Source: Candidatus Thiothrix anitrata (GTDB taxonomy: Bacteria; Pseudomonadota; Gammaproteobacteria; Thiotrichales; Thiotrichaceae). Taken from it: 64,000 bases of DNA. The stretch lies in assembly GCF_017901155.1 (NCBI RefSeq), contig NZ_CP072800.1:1205283-1269282 (forward strand). Reading direction: 5' to 3'. The position numbers were made by a program, and so were the translations under genes. This document shows, one piece after another, positions 38,226 to 46,155 of the stretch (its first letter is position 1; the number at the start of each line of letters is the position of its first letter). The notes beneath the pieces were generated by a model, which was given only the letters and a program-made list of their open reading frames with translations, was not told where the DNA came from and did no database searches.

Positions 38226-41200
38226 ATGTCGAACAATCAACGCTTATTTCATCCGCGTTCACTCAGCAAGGCACTGGCTGCCAACAACCCGCTGAAGGAT
38301 GAGCAAATTCCTCCCGCAGCGCGAAAAGTGTTGGAGGAATGGCATGCTATGATTACCGACGGCTTGATCTATAAACAGAATGAGAAAAAGCTTCAGCCGG
38401 AGTTTTTCCGCGATTTGTGCGGAGCAGTGTTGGGTTACAAAAGCTTCAGTCAGAAAGACAAGAAAACCGGGCAGTGGACATTCGGGGCAGAGGAAAGCAG
38501 TGGTCGTGGGTTTGCGGATTTTTGCTTTGGTACATTTTCCGAGAAAAACAAACAGCGGCTTGCACCGTTTGAATTGAAAGACCCGCGCACCAGCAATATG
38601 GATATTCCCATGCTGGGGCGCAAACTTTCTACCGTTGCCCAAGCCGCGCAATACGCGGAAAACAGCAAGGGCGAAGCGCGTTGGTATTTGGTGTCCAACT
38701 GCATCGAAATCCGCCTCTATAAATTCCCGCACTCCAATTACATCTATGAAAGTTGGCAGATTGTTGATCTTATCAAGCCTGAGGAATATGCGCGTTTCGT
38801 GTTGTTGTTGGGGGCAAAAAACTTGCTATCCGGCGCGACTGAAAAGCTATTCGAGCAAAGCCAGCAAGCAGAAAAAGACATTACCAACGCGCTGTATGCC
38901 GATTACCGCGAGATTCGGGTGAAGTTAATCAATGGCATGAAGCGTGAAAACGGGCGTTTCAGCCGTCAAAGCATGGTGGCACGGGCGCAAACCTTGCTGG
39001 ATCGGGTGCTGTTTATTGCGTTTGCGGAAGATCGCGGTTTGCTGCCAGCCAATACCTTGGCGACGTATATTCTGGCAAAAGACAGTTTAATGAGCGGGTG
39101 GGAACGGTTGAAGTTGCTGTTCAAATCGGTGAATGACGGCAACCCTAAGCGCGATATTCCGCGTTATAACGGCGATTTGTTTAAGCCCGATACGGAGCTG
39201 GAGGCGTTAAATATCAGTGATGGTTTGCTGCATGAGCTGCAACGGCTGTGGGTGTATGACTTTGATTCTGATGTCAATGTGACGATTTTAGGGCATATTT
39301 TCGAGCAATCCATCGCTGATCTTGACCAGATTTACGAGTCGCTGGATGAGCAAACCGACCTCGAATTGACCCAGCAAAAACACGGCACGAGCGGTAAGCG
39401 TAAGCAGGATGGCGTGGTGTATACGCCGGATTTCATTACCGCGTGGATTGTGGAACACACGCTGGGCGCGTACCTTGGCAAGTGCAAAGCAGCGATTGCG
39501 GCAGAGGCGGATTCGTTGACGTGGTGGGCGGCGTATCGGCAAACCTTGGCAACCACGCGCATCCTTGATCCGGCGTGTGGTAGTGGCGCGTTTTTGGTGG
39601 CGGCACTGAATTATTTGAAGTTGGAATACCAACAAGTTAACCAACGGCTGACAGAATTGGGTGAACCCAGCGAGTTGGTCAGTAAGGAACTTAACCACGA
39701 CATTTTGCACAACAACCTGTTTGGGGTGGACATTAACCCTGAATCGGTGGAAATTGCACGGCTATCCTTGCATTTGGCGACGGCGGAAAAGGGCAAACCG
39801 TTGACTTCGTTGCGCGAGAATATCCGCCAAGGCAATAGCGTGGTGGAGGATAAAACCGTGGATAAACGCGCCTTCCATTGGTTTGGGCGATTCAAGGAAT
39901 TTGACGTGATTCTGGGCAATCCGCCGTATGTGCGGCAGGAACGTCTGACCCCGATCAAGCCATATTTGGAGGCGAATTACCGCACTTATCATGGCGTAGC
40001 TGACCTTTACACCTACTTTTTTGAGTTGGGGTTGCGGCTGCTGAAAAAGGGCGGGATGTTGGGGTTTATCAGTTCGGCGACGTTTTTCCGTACCGGCAGC
40101 GGCGAGCATTTGCGGCAATTCTTGCAGGTGGAAGCGAATCTGAAAAACGTAGTGGATTTTGGCGATTTGCAAGTGTTTGAGGGCGTGACGACGTATCCCG
40201 CGATTTTGATCATGGAAAAGCCCAGCCGTTCGCGCAAAAATCCGCCGGAACAAGCCTTCCGTTTTCTCAAGGTGCAGTCGCGTCATGTCAGCGAATTGGC
40301 GGGCGAACTCAAAGACGGCGTGTTTGCTGAAATGCCACAAAACAAACTGAGCACTGATGGCTGGCGGCTCGAAGACGAACGCTTGCAAGCCCTCCGCGCC
40401 AAACTCACCAAAGGCAAACGCACCCTCAAAGAAGCCTACGGCTCGCCACTTTACGGCATCAAAACCGGACTCAACGAAGCCTTCGTTATCGACAAAACTA
40501 CTCGCGACAAAATCGTTGCCACCAATCCGCAATCACTGGAGCGGCTGAAACCGTTTCTGGAAGGCAAAGACCTGAAACAATGGCGGGCAGAATCGCGCAA
40601 CCTGTATTTGATTCTGTTCCCGAAAGGCTGGACGCGGGAACAAATGCGTTGTGACATCGAACCCATCGACGAAACCACCGCTTGGAACTGGCTAAAACAA
40701 CACCACCCCGCCATTTGCCAAATACTCGAACCGTTTGCGGTTGCAGGCAGAAAGCGTACCGACAAAGGTGATTTTTGGTGGGAACTTAGAGCCTGTGCTT
40801 ATTATGATGCTATTGAAAAAGCGAAAGTTTTTTACTCTGAATTTTCTCACTCACCCAATTTCAGCTTTGATAAAGGCAACTACTCTAACAACAAATGCTT
40901 TTTTGTGCCTCGCGGAGATTGGTTTCTTTTAGGTTTGATTCGCTCTCCTGCAATTTGGTTTGTCATTACGGGTATTTGTACATTCGTTCGTGGTGAATAT
41001 TACGAATTACGCACCAACAAAATGGAAACATTGCCGATTCCTGATGCGACAGACGAACAGAAAACGGCAATTGCAACGCTGGCGGAAAACTGCCAAGCCC
41101 TCGCGGAACAACGTTACGCCCTCGAAAACGCTTTCCGCCGCCGTATCCCCGACCTCTGCCCCAAAGATCGTGACCCGAAGCTCTCGCAAAAGCTGCAAGC

Positions 41201-41441
41201 CTGGTGGCTGCTTGATTTCGCCGCCTTTCGTGACGAAGTGAAAAAGCTGTTTAAACAGGAAATTCCCCTCGCCGAGCGCAATGCGTGGGAAGCGTGGTTT
41301 GACAAGGATAAGGCCGTGCTTCAGGATTTGAGCTGTCAGCTTGCGATGCAAGAACAGGCGTTGAATCGGGAGGTTTACGCGCTGTTTGGGTTGGATGCGG
41401 TGGAGGTGGCATTATTAGAAACGACAATCAACAAGATATGA
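38226..41441 (+). CDS. Type IIG restriction-modification enzyme (Eco57I-like)
   Basis: A single 1071-residue polypeptide combining nuclease, N6-adenine methyltransferase and target recognition. N-terminal nuclease-like residues: Asp98 (GFADFCFG) and Glu116-x-Lys118 (FELKD). The methyltransferase has VVYTPDFITAWIVEHTLG, motif I ILDPACGSGAFLVAAL near residue 446, and motif IV GNPPYVRQE (NPPY at 565-568). A TaqI-like specificity region follows (LKPFLEGKDLKQWRAE; NKMETLPIPD near the end). No companion specificity or BREX genes are present, so it should be self-sufficient. Composition changes inside the gene near 40780-41020 (more AT-rich), suggesting an exchanged recognition domain. Confidence 0.9.
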   Translation: MSNNQRLFHPRSLSKALAANNPLKDEQIPPAARKVLEEWHAMITDGLIYKQNEKKLQPEFFRDLCGAVLGYKSFSQKDKKTGQWTFGAEESSGRGFADFCFGTFSEKNKQRLAPFELKDPRTSNMDIPMLGRKLSTVAQAAQYAENSKGEARWYLVSNCIEIRLYKFPHSNYIYESWQIVDLIKPEEYARFVLLLGAKNLLSGATEKLFEQSQQAEKDITNALYADYREIRVKLINGMKRENGRFSRQSMVARAQTLLDRVLFIAFAEDRGLLPANTLATYILAKDSLMSGWERLKLLFKSVNDGNPKRDIPRYNGDLFKPDTELEALNISDGLLHELQRLWVYDFDSDVNVTILGHIFEQSIADLDQIYESLDEQTDLELTQQKHGTSGKRKQDGVVYTPDFITAWIVEHTLGAYLGKCKAAIAAEADSLTWWAAYRQTLATTRILDPACGSGAFLVAALNYLKLEYQQVNQRLTELGEPSELVSKELNHDILHNNLFGVDINPESVEIARLSLHLATAEKGKPLTSLRENIRQGNSVVEDKTVDKRAFHWFGRFKEFDVILGNPPYVRQERLTPIKPYLEANYRTYHGVADLYTYFFELGLRLLKKGGMLGFISSATFFRTGSGEHLRQFLQVEANLKNVVDFGDLQVFEGVTTYPAILIMEKPSRSRKNPPEQAFRFLKVQSRHVSELAGELKDGVFAEMPQNKLSTDGWRLEDERLQALRAKLTKGKRTLKEAYGSPLYGIKTGLNEAFVIDKTTRDKIVATNPQSLERLKPFLEGKDLKQWRAESRNLYLILFPKGWTREQMRCDIEPIDETTAWNWLKQHHPAICQILEPFAVAGRKRTDKGDFWWELRACAYYDAIEKAKVFYSEFSHSPNFSFDKGNYSNNKCFFVPRGDWFLLGLIRSPAIWFVITGICTFVRGEYYELRTNKMETLPIPDATDEQKTAIATLAENCQALAEQRYALENAFRRRIPDLCPKDRDPKLSQKLQAWWLLDFAAFRDEVKKLFKQEIPLAERNAWEAWFDKDKAVLQDLSCQLAMQEQALNREVYALFGLDAVEVALLETTINKI

Positions 41442-41458
41442 TTTAAGGAAAACGTGAT

Positions 41459-42574
41459 ATGGCAATTCCAATAACCAAAGATTTCATCGGCAAACTGCTG
41501 CAAATGATGAAACAAGAAGCCCCCAATACCCTGCGCCGGGTTGATAGACAGAAGGTACTGGATTCGCTTGCCAGACGGGGCATTACATTGCCGCAACCTG
41601 TCCTTTGTACGGATGCGCCTATGCATACCGAGGATTTGGATAAAATGCCAGGCAAGGATCGCGATGCATACGAGACGTTGTACCATGCCATGTGTAATCA
41701 GGATGCCCCTCGCAAAATACACACCAAAGCCTTGCAAACCGGTTATGCCTTGCGGGAAAAATATCCTCACATACCCTCAATTTACAATTACATCCACGGG
41801 CTGAATTTCCTACTGGGTAAGTCTGATGAAGCCTTTGCTGTCCTGCAAGAGACTGTCGAACGCTTTCCTAATTACCTGTTTGGCAAAATCGGTTTGGCTG
41901 AACACTACCTTAAGAGCGCGGAATATCACAAGATCCCCGCAGTATTCGCGCATAAGTTTGAGTTGCACCAGCATTTCCCTGAGGGCACATCTGAGTTTCA
42001 TGTATCTGAAGCTCTGGCGTTTTACAGCGTGATTGGCGTTTATCACGCCTATACGGGTGATATTGCACAAGCATTAGTCTGTTATTTTATGATTGCCAAT
42101 CTTAACCCGGAACACCGCTCGACCAAACATCTTGCCTATCACATTACTCTTGCGGATATGGATAAAAAAATTGCCCATCAAGATCTGCTTGAGGACTTTT
42201 TACAACCTGAAAATACAGAGGAACAATGGGACGAAGACACGATTGATGATCCGACAGAAGCCATGTACTTGATGGAACAAATGAAAGCCCATTTGCCGAT
42301 AATCGTTACCCCAACCAAGCACTTGGTACATTCTGAGGTGGGTAAAGATAAGAAGCTGAAGATCAACGATAAACTCAAGGTGGTAGCGGTTGACTATGCG
42401 GGGGATGAAGGCGGTATCCTATGTACCATACCAAGGATGAAGGAAATCCTTGCTGTATCCTTGAGCCATGTGATGCTGGATAAAAAGCACCCATTGTATA
42501 AATACGCACGGAATTACCAGTTACGCCGTATCAAAACCTTAGCAAGCCAGCAGCAATACCGCGCTCCGTTCTAA
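41459..42574 (+). CDS. TPR-containing protein of unknown function
   Basis: A 371-residue soluble protein 17 bp after the type IIG gene. The middle (about residues 80-250) contains TPR-like helices (YNYIHGLNFLLGKSDEAFAVLQE; YFMIANLNPEHRSTKHLAYHI). The C-terminal 90 residues are a separate domain (HLVHSEVGKDKKLKINDKLKV...DYAGDEGGILC). It could be an accessory of the restriction system by position, but I recognise no defence family. Confidence 0.6.
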   Translation: MAIPITKDFIGKLLQMMKQEAPNTLRRVDRQKVLDSLARRGITLPQPVLCTDAPMHTEDLDKMPGKDRDAYETLYHAMCNQDAPRKIHTKALQTGYALREKYPHIPSIYNYIHGLNFLLGKSDEAFAVLQETVERFPNYLFGKIGLAEHYLKSAEYHKIPAVFAHKFELHQHFPEGTSEFHVSEALAFYSVIGVYHAYTGDIAQALVCYFMIANLNPEHRSTKHLAYHITLADMDKKIAHQDLLEDFLQPENTEEQWDEDTIDDPTEAMYLMEQMKAHLPIIVTPTKHLVHSEVGKDKKLKINDKLKVVAVDYAGDEGGILCTIPRMKEILAVSLSHVMLDKKHPLYKYARNYQLRRIKTLASQQQYRAPF

Positions 42575-42587
42575 GACCATGAAGAAG

Positions 42588-42631
42588 AGCTTGATGTAAA
42601 ACTTTGACAAAGATTTACATCAAGCTATGAT
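42588..42631 (+). promoter_or_regulatory. Promoter embedded in a 39-bp palindrome, toxin-antitoxin operon
   Basis: Arms AGCTTGATGTAAA (42588-42600) and TTTACATCAAGCT (42614-42626) are perfect 13-bp complements, and inside them CTTTG-A-CAAAG is nested. A sigma-70-type promoter overlaps: TTGACA (42604-42609), 16-bp spacer, TATGAT (42626-42631), with ATG 28 bp further. The layout fits autorepression by the ribbon-helix-helix antitoxin. As RNA it could also form a terminator for the upstream TPR gene. Confidence 0.7.
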
Positions 42632-42658
42632 TAGAAAAACGCACAAGAGAGGCAAATC

Positions 42659-42985
42659 ATGGCAACCTTACACATTTCACTTTCTGACGCATTGAAAGAT
42701 TTCGTGCAACACCAAGTAGAGTTGCGCGGTTTTTCCAATGCCAGCGACTATGTACGCACCCTAATTCGTGAAGCACTCGAAAAGCAGCAATTTTCTGAAA
42801 CGGAAAAAGTGTTGCAAAAAATGGCACAACTGCAAACCGCTTATCCGATACTGGCAACCGCCGCTGGGCGCGATGCTTTCTTTGACAACATGATCAAGGA
42901 ATCAGCGGGTACGACCGCAGAACAAGAAGATGACATTATGCAAATAGCCATCGCCGAAACCAATGTGCATCGGCAAAGCAAATGA
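42659..42985 (+). CDS. ParD/CopG-like ribbon-helix-helix antitoxin
   Basis: The 108-residue protein begins TLHISLSDALKDFVQHQV and continues ...SNASDYVRTLIREALEKQQ, an RHH DNA-binding domain of ParD type in residues 1-45. The C-terminal part is expected to wrap the toxin. The stop overlaps the PIN gene start (ATGA), the usual antitoxin-toxin coupling. A palindromic promoter lies just upstream. Confidence 0.88.
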   Translation: MATLHISLSDALKDFVQHQVELRGFSNASDYVRTLIREALEKQQFSETEKVLQKMAQLQTAYPILATAAGRDAFFDNMIKESAGTTAEQEDDIMQIAIAETNVHRQSK

Positions 42986-43392
42986 TGAAAGTCATCATTG
43001 ATTGCAATATTTTAGTCTCATCTGGCCTGAAAAGTCGGGTGTGCAATGCCGTTTTACGCTATGCCTTACGGGAAACACAGGTCGTGTTCAGTATTGCCAT
43101 TCTGAGCGAGTATCGGGATGTGCTGACACGGAAAAAGTTTGTAGCACAGCAGGAAAATATGCAGAAAATCCTATTTGCCGTGTATTCGGGTGGCACACTG
43201 GTAGCGCATGTACCTGAATCCAGCGTGCTTTCCCCAGACCCCAAAGATCAACCCTATATCGACTTGGCGTTGGCTACACAAGCTGACTACCTGATTACTG
43301 GCAATATACAGGATTTTCCAAACTCACCGTATGGCGTAACACAGGCCATCAAACCTGCGCGTTTTCTGGATTTACTGGGAATAGTTGCTTAA
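42982..43392 (+). CDS. PIN-domain toxin
   Basis: A 136-residue PIN-domain RNase-type toxin of the putative toxin-antitoxin PIN family. Acidic active-site residues are visible: VIIDCNILVSS at the N-terminus, SILSEY-type helix (AILSEYRDVL), DPKDQPYIDLALATQADYLITGN and ending with FLDLLG. All four acidic positions seem kept, so the toxin is probably active. Confidence 0.88.
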   Translation: MMKVIIDCNILVSSGLKSRVCNAVLRYALRETQVVFSIAILSEYRDVLTRKKFVAQQENMQKILFAVYSGGTLVAHVPESSVLSPDPKDQPYIDLALATQADYLITGNIQDFPNSPYGVTQAIKPARFLDLLGIVA

Positions 43393-43430
43393 TCAAATAC
43401 ATATACATTGAAGAATGCGGAGCGCATCCC

Positions 43431-44150
43431 ATGACCCACCCCACCAACATCGTCATCCTCACCGGCGCGGGCATTTCCGCCGAATCCGGCATTCAAACCT
43501 TCCGCGCCAGTGACGGTTTGTGGCACAACCACCGCATCGAAGAAGTCGCCACCCCGCAAGGTTTCGCCAAAAACCCCGCGCTGGTACACGAATTTTACAA
43601 CGCCCGCCGCCAGCAATTGCGTGATCCGGCAGTGCAACCCAACGCCGCACATCTTGCCCTCGTCCGCTTGGAGCGTGAACATTCCGGCAATGTGTTGATC
43701 GTTACCCAAAACGTCGATGATTTGCACGAACGCGCTGGCAGTGACAACCTGCTACACATACACGGCGAATTGAACAAAATCCGCTGCAACCATTGCGGCA
43801 CGGGTTATGAGTGCCAAGAAGACATTGGTACGCACACTGCCTGCAACCATTGCGGCAAAACCGGCGGAATGCGCCCACACATCGTCTGGTTTGGTGAAAT
43901 GCCCTTGTACATGGATACCATCGAAACCGCCTTGCTAAACTGTGATTTATTCATTTCCATCGGCACATCTGGGAACGTTTACCCCGCCGCTGGTTTCGTG
44001 GAAGTTGCCCGTAATAACGGCGCACACACGCTGGAGTTAAACCTTGACCCCAGCAGTAACAGTGGGTTATTCCACAAGTCTATCAATGGGTTAGCCAGTA
44101 AGATTGTGCCTGAATTCGTTGAAACTCACCTGTTGAATCTCTCAAGTTAG
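43431..44150 (+). CDS. cobB: Sirtuin NAD-dependent protein deacylase
   Basis: Sir2-family deacylase, 239 residues. LTGAGISAESGIQTFR (NAD site), TQNVDDLHERAG, the catalytic His in HIHGEL, and two Cys pairs (CNHCG twice) for zinc are present. The motif MRPHIVWFGEMP is typical of class III bacterial sirtuins that remove succinyl or acetyl groups. Acetyl-CoA synthetase is a known sirtuin target in other bacteria, and acs is elsewhere in the window. It converges with the SDR gene by a 9-bp overlap. Confidence 0.95.
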   Translation: MTHPTNIVILTGAGISAESGIQTFRASDGLWHNHRIEEVATPQGFAKNPALVHEFYNARRQQLRDPAVQPNAAHLALVRLEREHSGNVLIVTQNVDDLHERAGSDNLLHIHGELNKIRCNHCGTGYECQEDIGTHTACNHCGKTGGMRPHIVWFGEMPLYMDTIETALLNCDLFISIGTSGNVYPAAGFVEVARNNGAHTLELNLDPSSNSGLFHKSINGLASKIVPEFVETHLLNLSS

Positions 44151-45029
44151 TGTGGTGGCTGGAAAGGCTGCCAGCGCATCTGCCAGCGAGGGGTATTGCA
44201 AACTAACCCCCAGCTCAGATAGCAATTTGCTATTGCCAATGCGCCGCGATTCCTGCAAATACGACAACATTCCCGCGCTCATCGCAGCTTGCGCTTGTTC
44301 CATGCTGACTTGTGGCGGGCGCGGCAATCCGGCGAAATCCGCGACTTGGTTGAAGTAGTCAGTCATGGTGGACGGATGCCCATCCGTGGCGTTGTAAATC
44401 GCATCAAAGGGGGCGACTTCCATGGCGCGTTTACACACCATTGCCAAATCATCGGCGTGAATGCGGTTAGTCCACGGTGCTTCGGCGGCGTTTAACACTG
44501 GCTCACCGCGTCGCAAGCGTTCGAGCGGTAAGCGGTCGGTGGCATAAATACCCGGTACGCGCAAAATCACCGTATCGCCGCGAAACCGTGCCGCCCATTC
44601 CTGCAACGCAGCTTCCGCATCTGCTCGGCGTTTGGCGCGGGCTGCGACGGGTTTGAGCGGTTCGTTTTCGTCAATCCATCGCCCCTCGCAATCGCCGTAA
44701 ACCCCAGTAGTGCTGATCAGCACGATTTTTCGCGGGGCAGCATCCATACCTTTGAGAAAGCGGCGTAAGCGGTCATCGGTTTCGCCGGTGGGTTGCGGTG
44801 GCATAAACCAGTAAACCAAGGCTTCATCCAGCGCGAAAATCGAGAAATAGCTGCCGCGATCCACGTCACCTTTGCGCATGGCTAAACCTTGTGCCAAGCC
44901 CAACTGTAGGGATTCCTCACTGCGTACCCAGCCTATAGCCTTAGTACCCTCGTTTTGGTATAACCGTGCGACACGGCGACCTATATCGCCACAACCCATA
45001 ATCCACACTTTTTGGTTAGACGTATCCAT
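44142..45029 (-). CDS. NAD(P)-dependent epimerase/SDR-like protein (YeeZ type)
   Basis: Rossmann-fold protein with VWIMGCGDIGRRVARLYQNE at the N-terminus, LISTTGVYGDCEGRWIDE near residue 120 (with the SDR Tyr), and ILRVPGIYATDRLPL. ATG 45029 is chosen because GGGAG lies about 6 bases upstream; 295 residues. The start codon overlaps that of the opposing Rieske gene within CATG. Substrate unknown. Confidence 0.85.
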   Translation of the reverse strand: MDTSNQKVWIMGCGDIGRRVARLYQNEGTKAIGWVRSEESLQLGLAQGLAMRKGDVDRGSYFSIFALDEALVYWFMPPQPTGETDDRLRRFLKGMDAAPRKIVLISTTGVYGDCEGRWIDENEPLKPVAARAKRRADAEAALQEWAARFRGDTVILRVPGIYATDRLPLERLRRGEPVLNAAEAPWTNRIHADDLAMVCKRAMEVAPFDAIYNATDGHPSTMTDYFNQVADFAGLPRPPQVSMEQAQAAMSAGMLSYLQESRRIGNSKLLSELGVSLQYPSLADALAAFPATTLT

Positions 45030-45342
45030 GAACAACTCCCAATTCGATGCAGGCAGTATAAACGAAATTAAACCCGGTAAAACCAAACGTGTGGATGCTG
45101 CCAACGGTAAACGCATTTTGGTGTGCAATGTCGACGGTGAATTTTACGCAGTGGATGACCGTTGCACCCACGAAGATTCCTCGCTGTATTTGGGGTGCTT
45201 AAAAGGGGAGCGGATTCATTGCTCATTACACGGCGGCGAATTCAGCGTAAAAACCGGCGAAGCCCTAGCAGAACCAGCAGAAATTGCCTTGCAAACTTAT
45301 CCTGTGCGTATTGAGGATGGGCGGATTTTGATTAGTTGCTGA
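45028..45342 (+). CDS. Rieske-type [2Fe-2S] ferredoxin
   Basis: A 104-residue ferredoxin with both Rieske motifs, CTHEDSSL and CSLHGGEF, separated by the usual loop, and a C-terminal YPVRIEDGRI. It resembles small soluble Rieske electron carriers of dioxygenase-like or NirD-like kind. The start ATG 45028 has only a weak ribosome site. Upstream in-frame sequence runs antisense through the SDR gene and is not protein-like. Confidence 0.92.
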   Translation: MNNSQFDAGSINEIKPGKTKRVDAANGKRILVCNVDGEFYAVDDRCTHEDSSLYLGCLKGERIHCSLHGGEFSVKTGEALAEPAEIALQTYPVRIEDGRILISC

Positions 45343-45473
45343 ATACGCTGAGGAGCGTGTCTAGTCGGGCTGCTTGTCTTAAAGTTTATGGATTTTGTCG
45401 GATTTTGGCGGAACATTGCGCATCCTGTTTGCTAAGCTGCGGTTAGATTCATTCAAAAATCAAGGCAAACGTC

Positions 45474-46151
45474 ATGCACACCGCGTTAATTGTTGAAGAT
45501 ATTCCTGAAACTGGAGCTTGGTTACAAGTCTTGTTGGAACGTGCATTCACGGGTGTTGCCGTGAAGGTTTGCCCAACATGTGCTGCTACCCGTCAGTTTG
45601 TGAATACAAATCCGGTCAGTTTGGCCTTGGTTGACATCAATTTGCCGGATGGCAACGGTTTGGATTTGATCGGTTATATTCGCGTCGCCTCGCCTAATGC
45701 TTATATTATTACCAGCACCATTTTTGATGATGACGAGCATATCATTACTGCGTTGCGTAATGGGGCGCACGGTTATTTGTTGAAAGACTCCTCTGAGCAA
45801 GTGTTTATCCAGAAATTGCGTGGTATTTTGACTGGCGATCCGCCGCTTTCCCCCAGTATTGCTCGGCGTATTTTGCAATGTTTCTCGCAACCACTACCGA
45901 AAGCTGAAGCTGTTTCCACCGCCAATACCAGCGTTACGGAAACGACTAGCCTGAGCCAGCGCGAACGCGATGTGTTGGTGTTGGTGGCTAAGGGTTTGAG
46001 TCGTAAAGAGGTAGCGGAATTGTTAGGGTTGTCTGGCAATACCGTGGCGCGTTATATCCGCGATGTGTATCAAAAACTGAATATTTCCAGCCGTGCCGAA
46101 GCGGCGGTGGAAGCTTGCCGGATGGGATTGGTTAGCACCGAAGCGTCTTAA
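45474..46151 (+). CDS. LuxR/NarL-family response regulator
   Basis: Receiver domain (residues 1-125) with phospho-acceptor Asp54 in LALVDINLPDGNG and Lys in LLKDSS. The C-terminal LuxR helix-turn-helix (about 160-220) has LSQRERDVLVLVAKGLSRKEVAELL. A Ser/Thr-rich linker joins them. The kinase gene begins 4 bp after the stop, so they form one two-component operon. The regulated genes are unknown; no obvious link to the T3SS was seen. Confidence 0.93.
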   Translation: MHTALIVEDIPETGAWLQVLLERAFTGVAVKVCPTCAATRQFVNTNPVSLALVDINLPDGNGLDLIGYIRVASPNAYIITSTIFDDDEHIITALRNGAHGYLLKDSSEQVFIQKLRGILTGDPPLSPSIARRILQCFSQPLPKAEAVSTANTSVTETTSLSQRERDVLVLVAKGLSRKEVAELLGLSGNTVARYIRDVYQKLNISSRAEAAVEACRMGLVSTEAS

Positions 46152-46155
46152 GGGT

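Noticed and set aside
38226-41441. BREX PglX methyltransferase
   Set aside because: No other brx genes are nearby, and a nuclease-type ExK motif is present at the N-terminus, favouring a stand-alone type IIG enzyme.
44872-45027. N-terminal extension of the Rieske ferredoxin
   Set aside because: The extra frame is antisense to the SDR coding region, has no protein-like features, and the conserved ferredoxin begins at ATG 45028.
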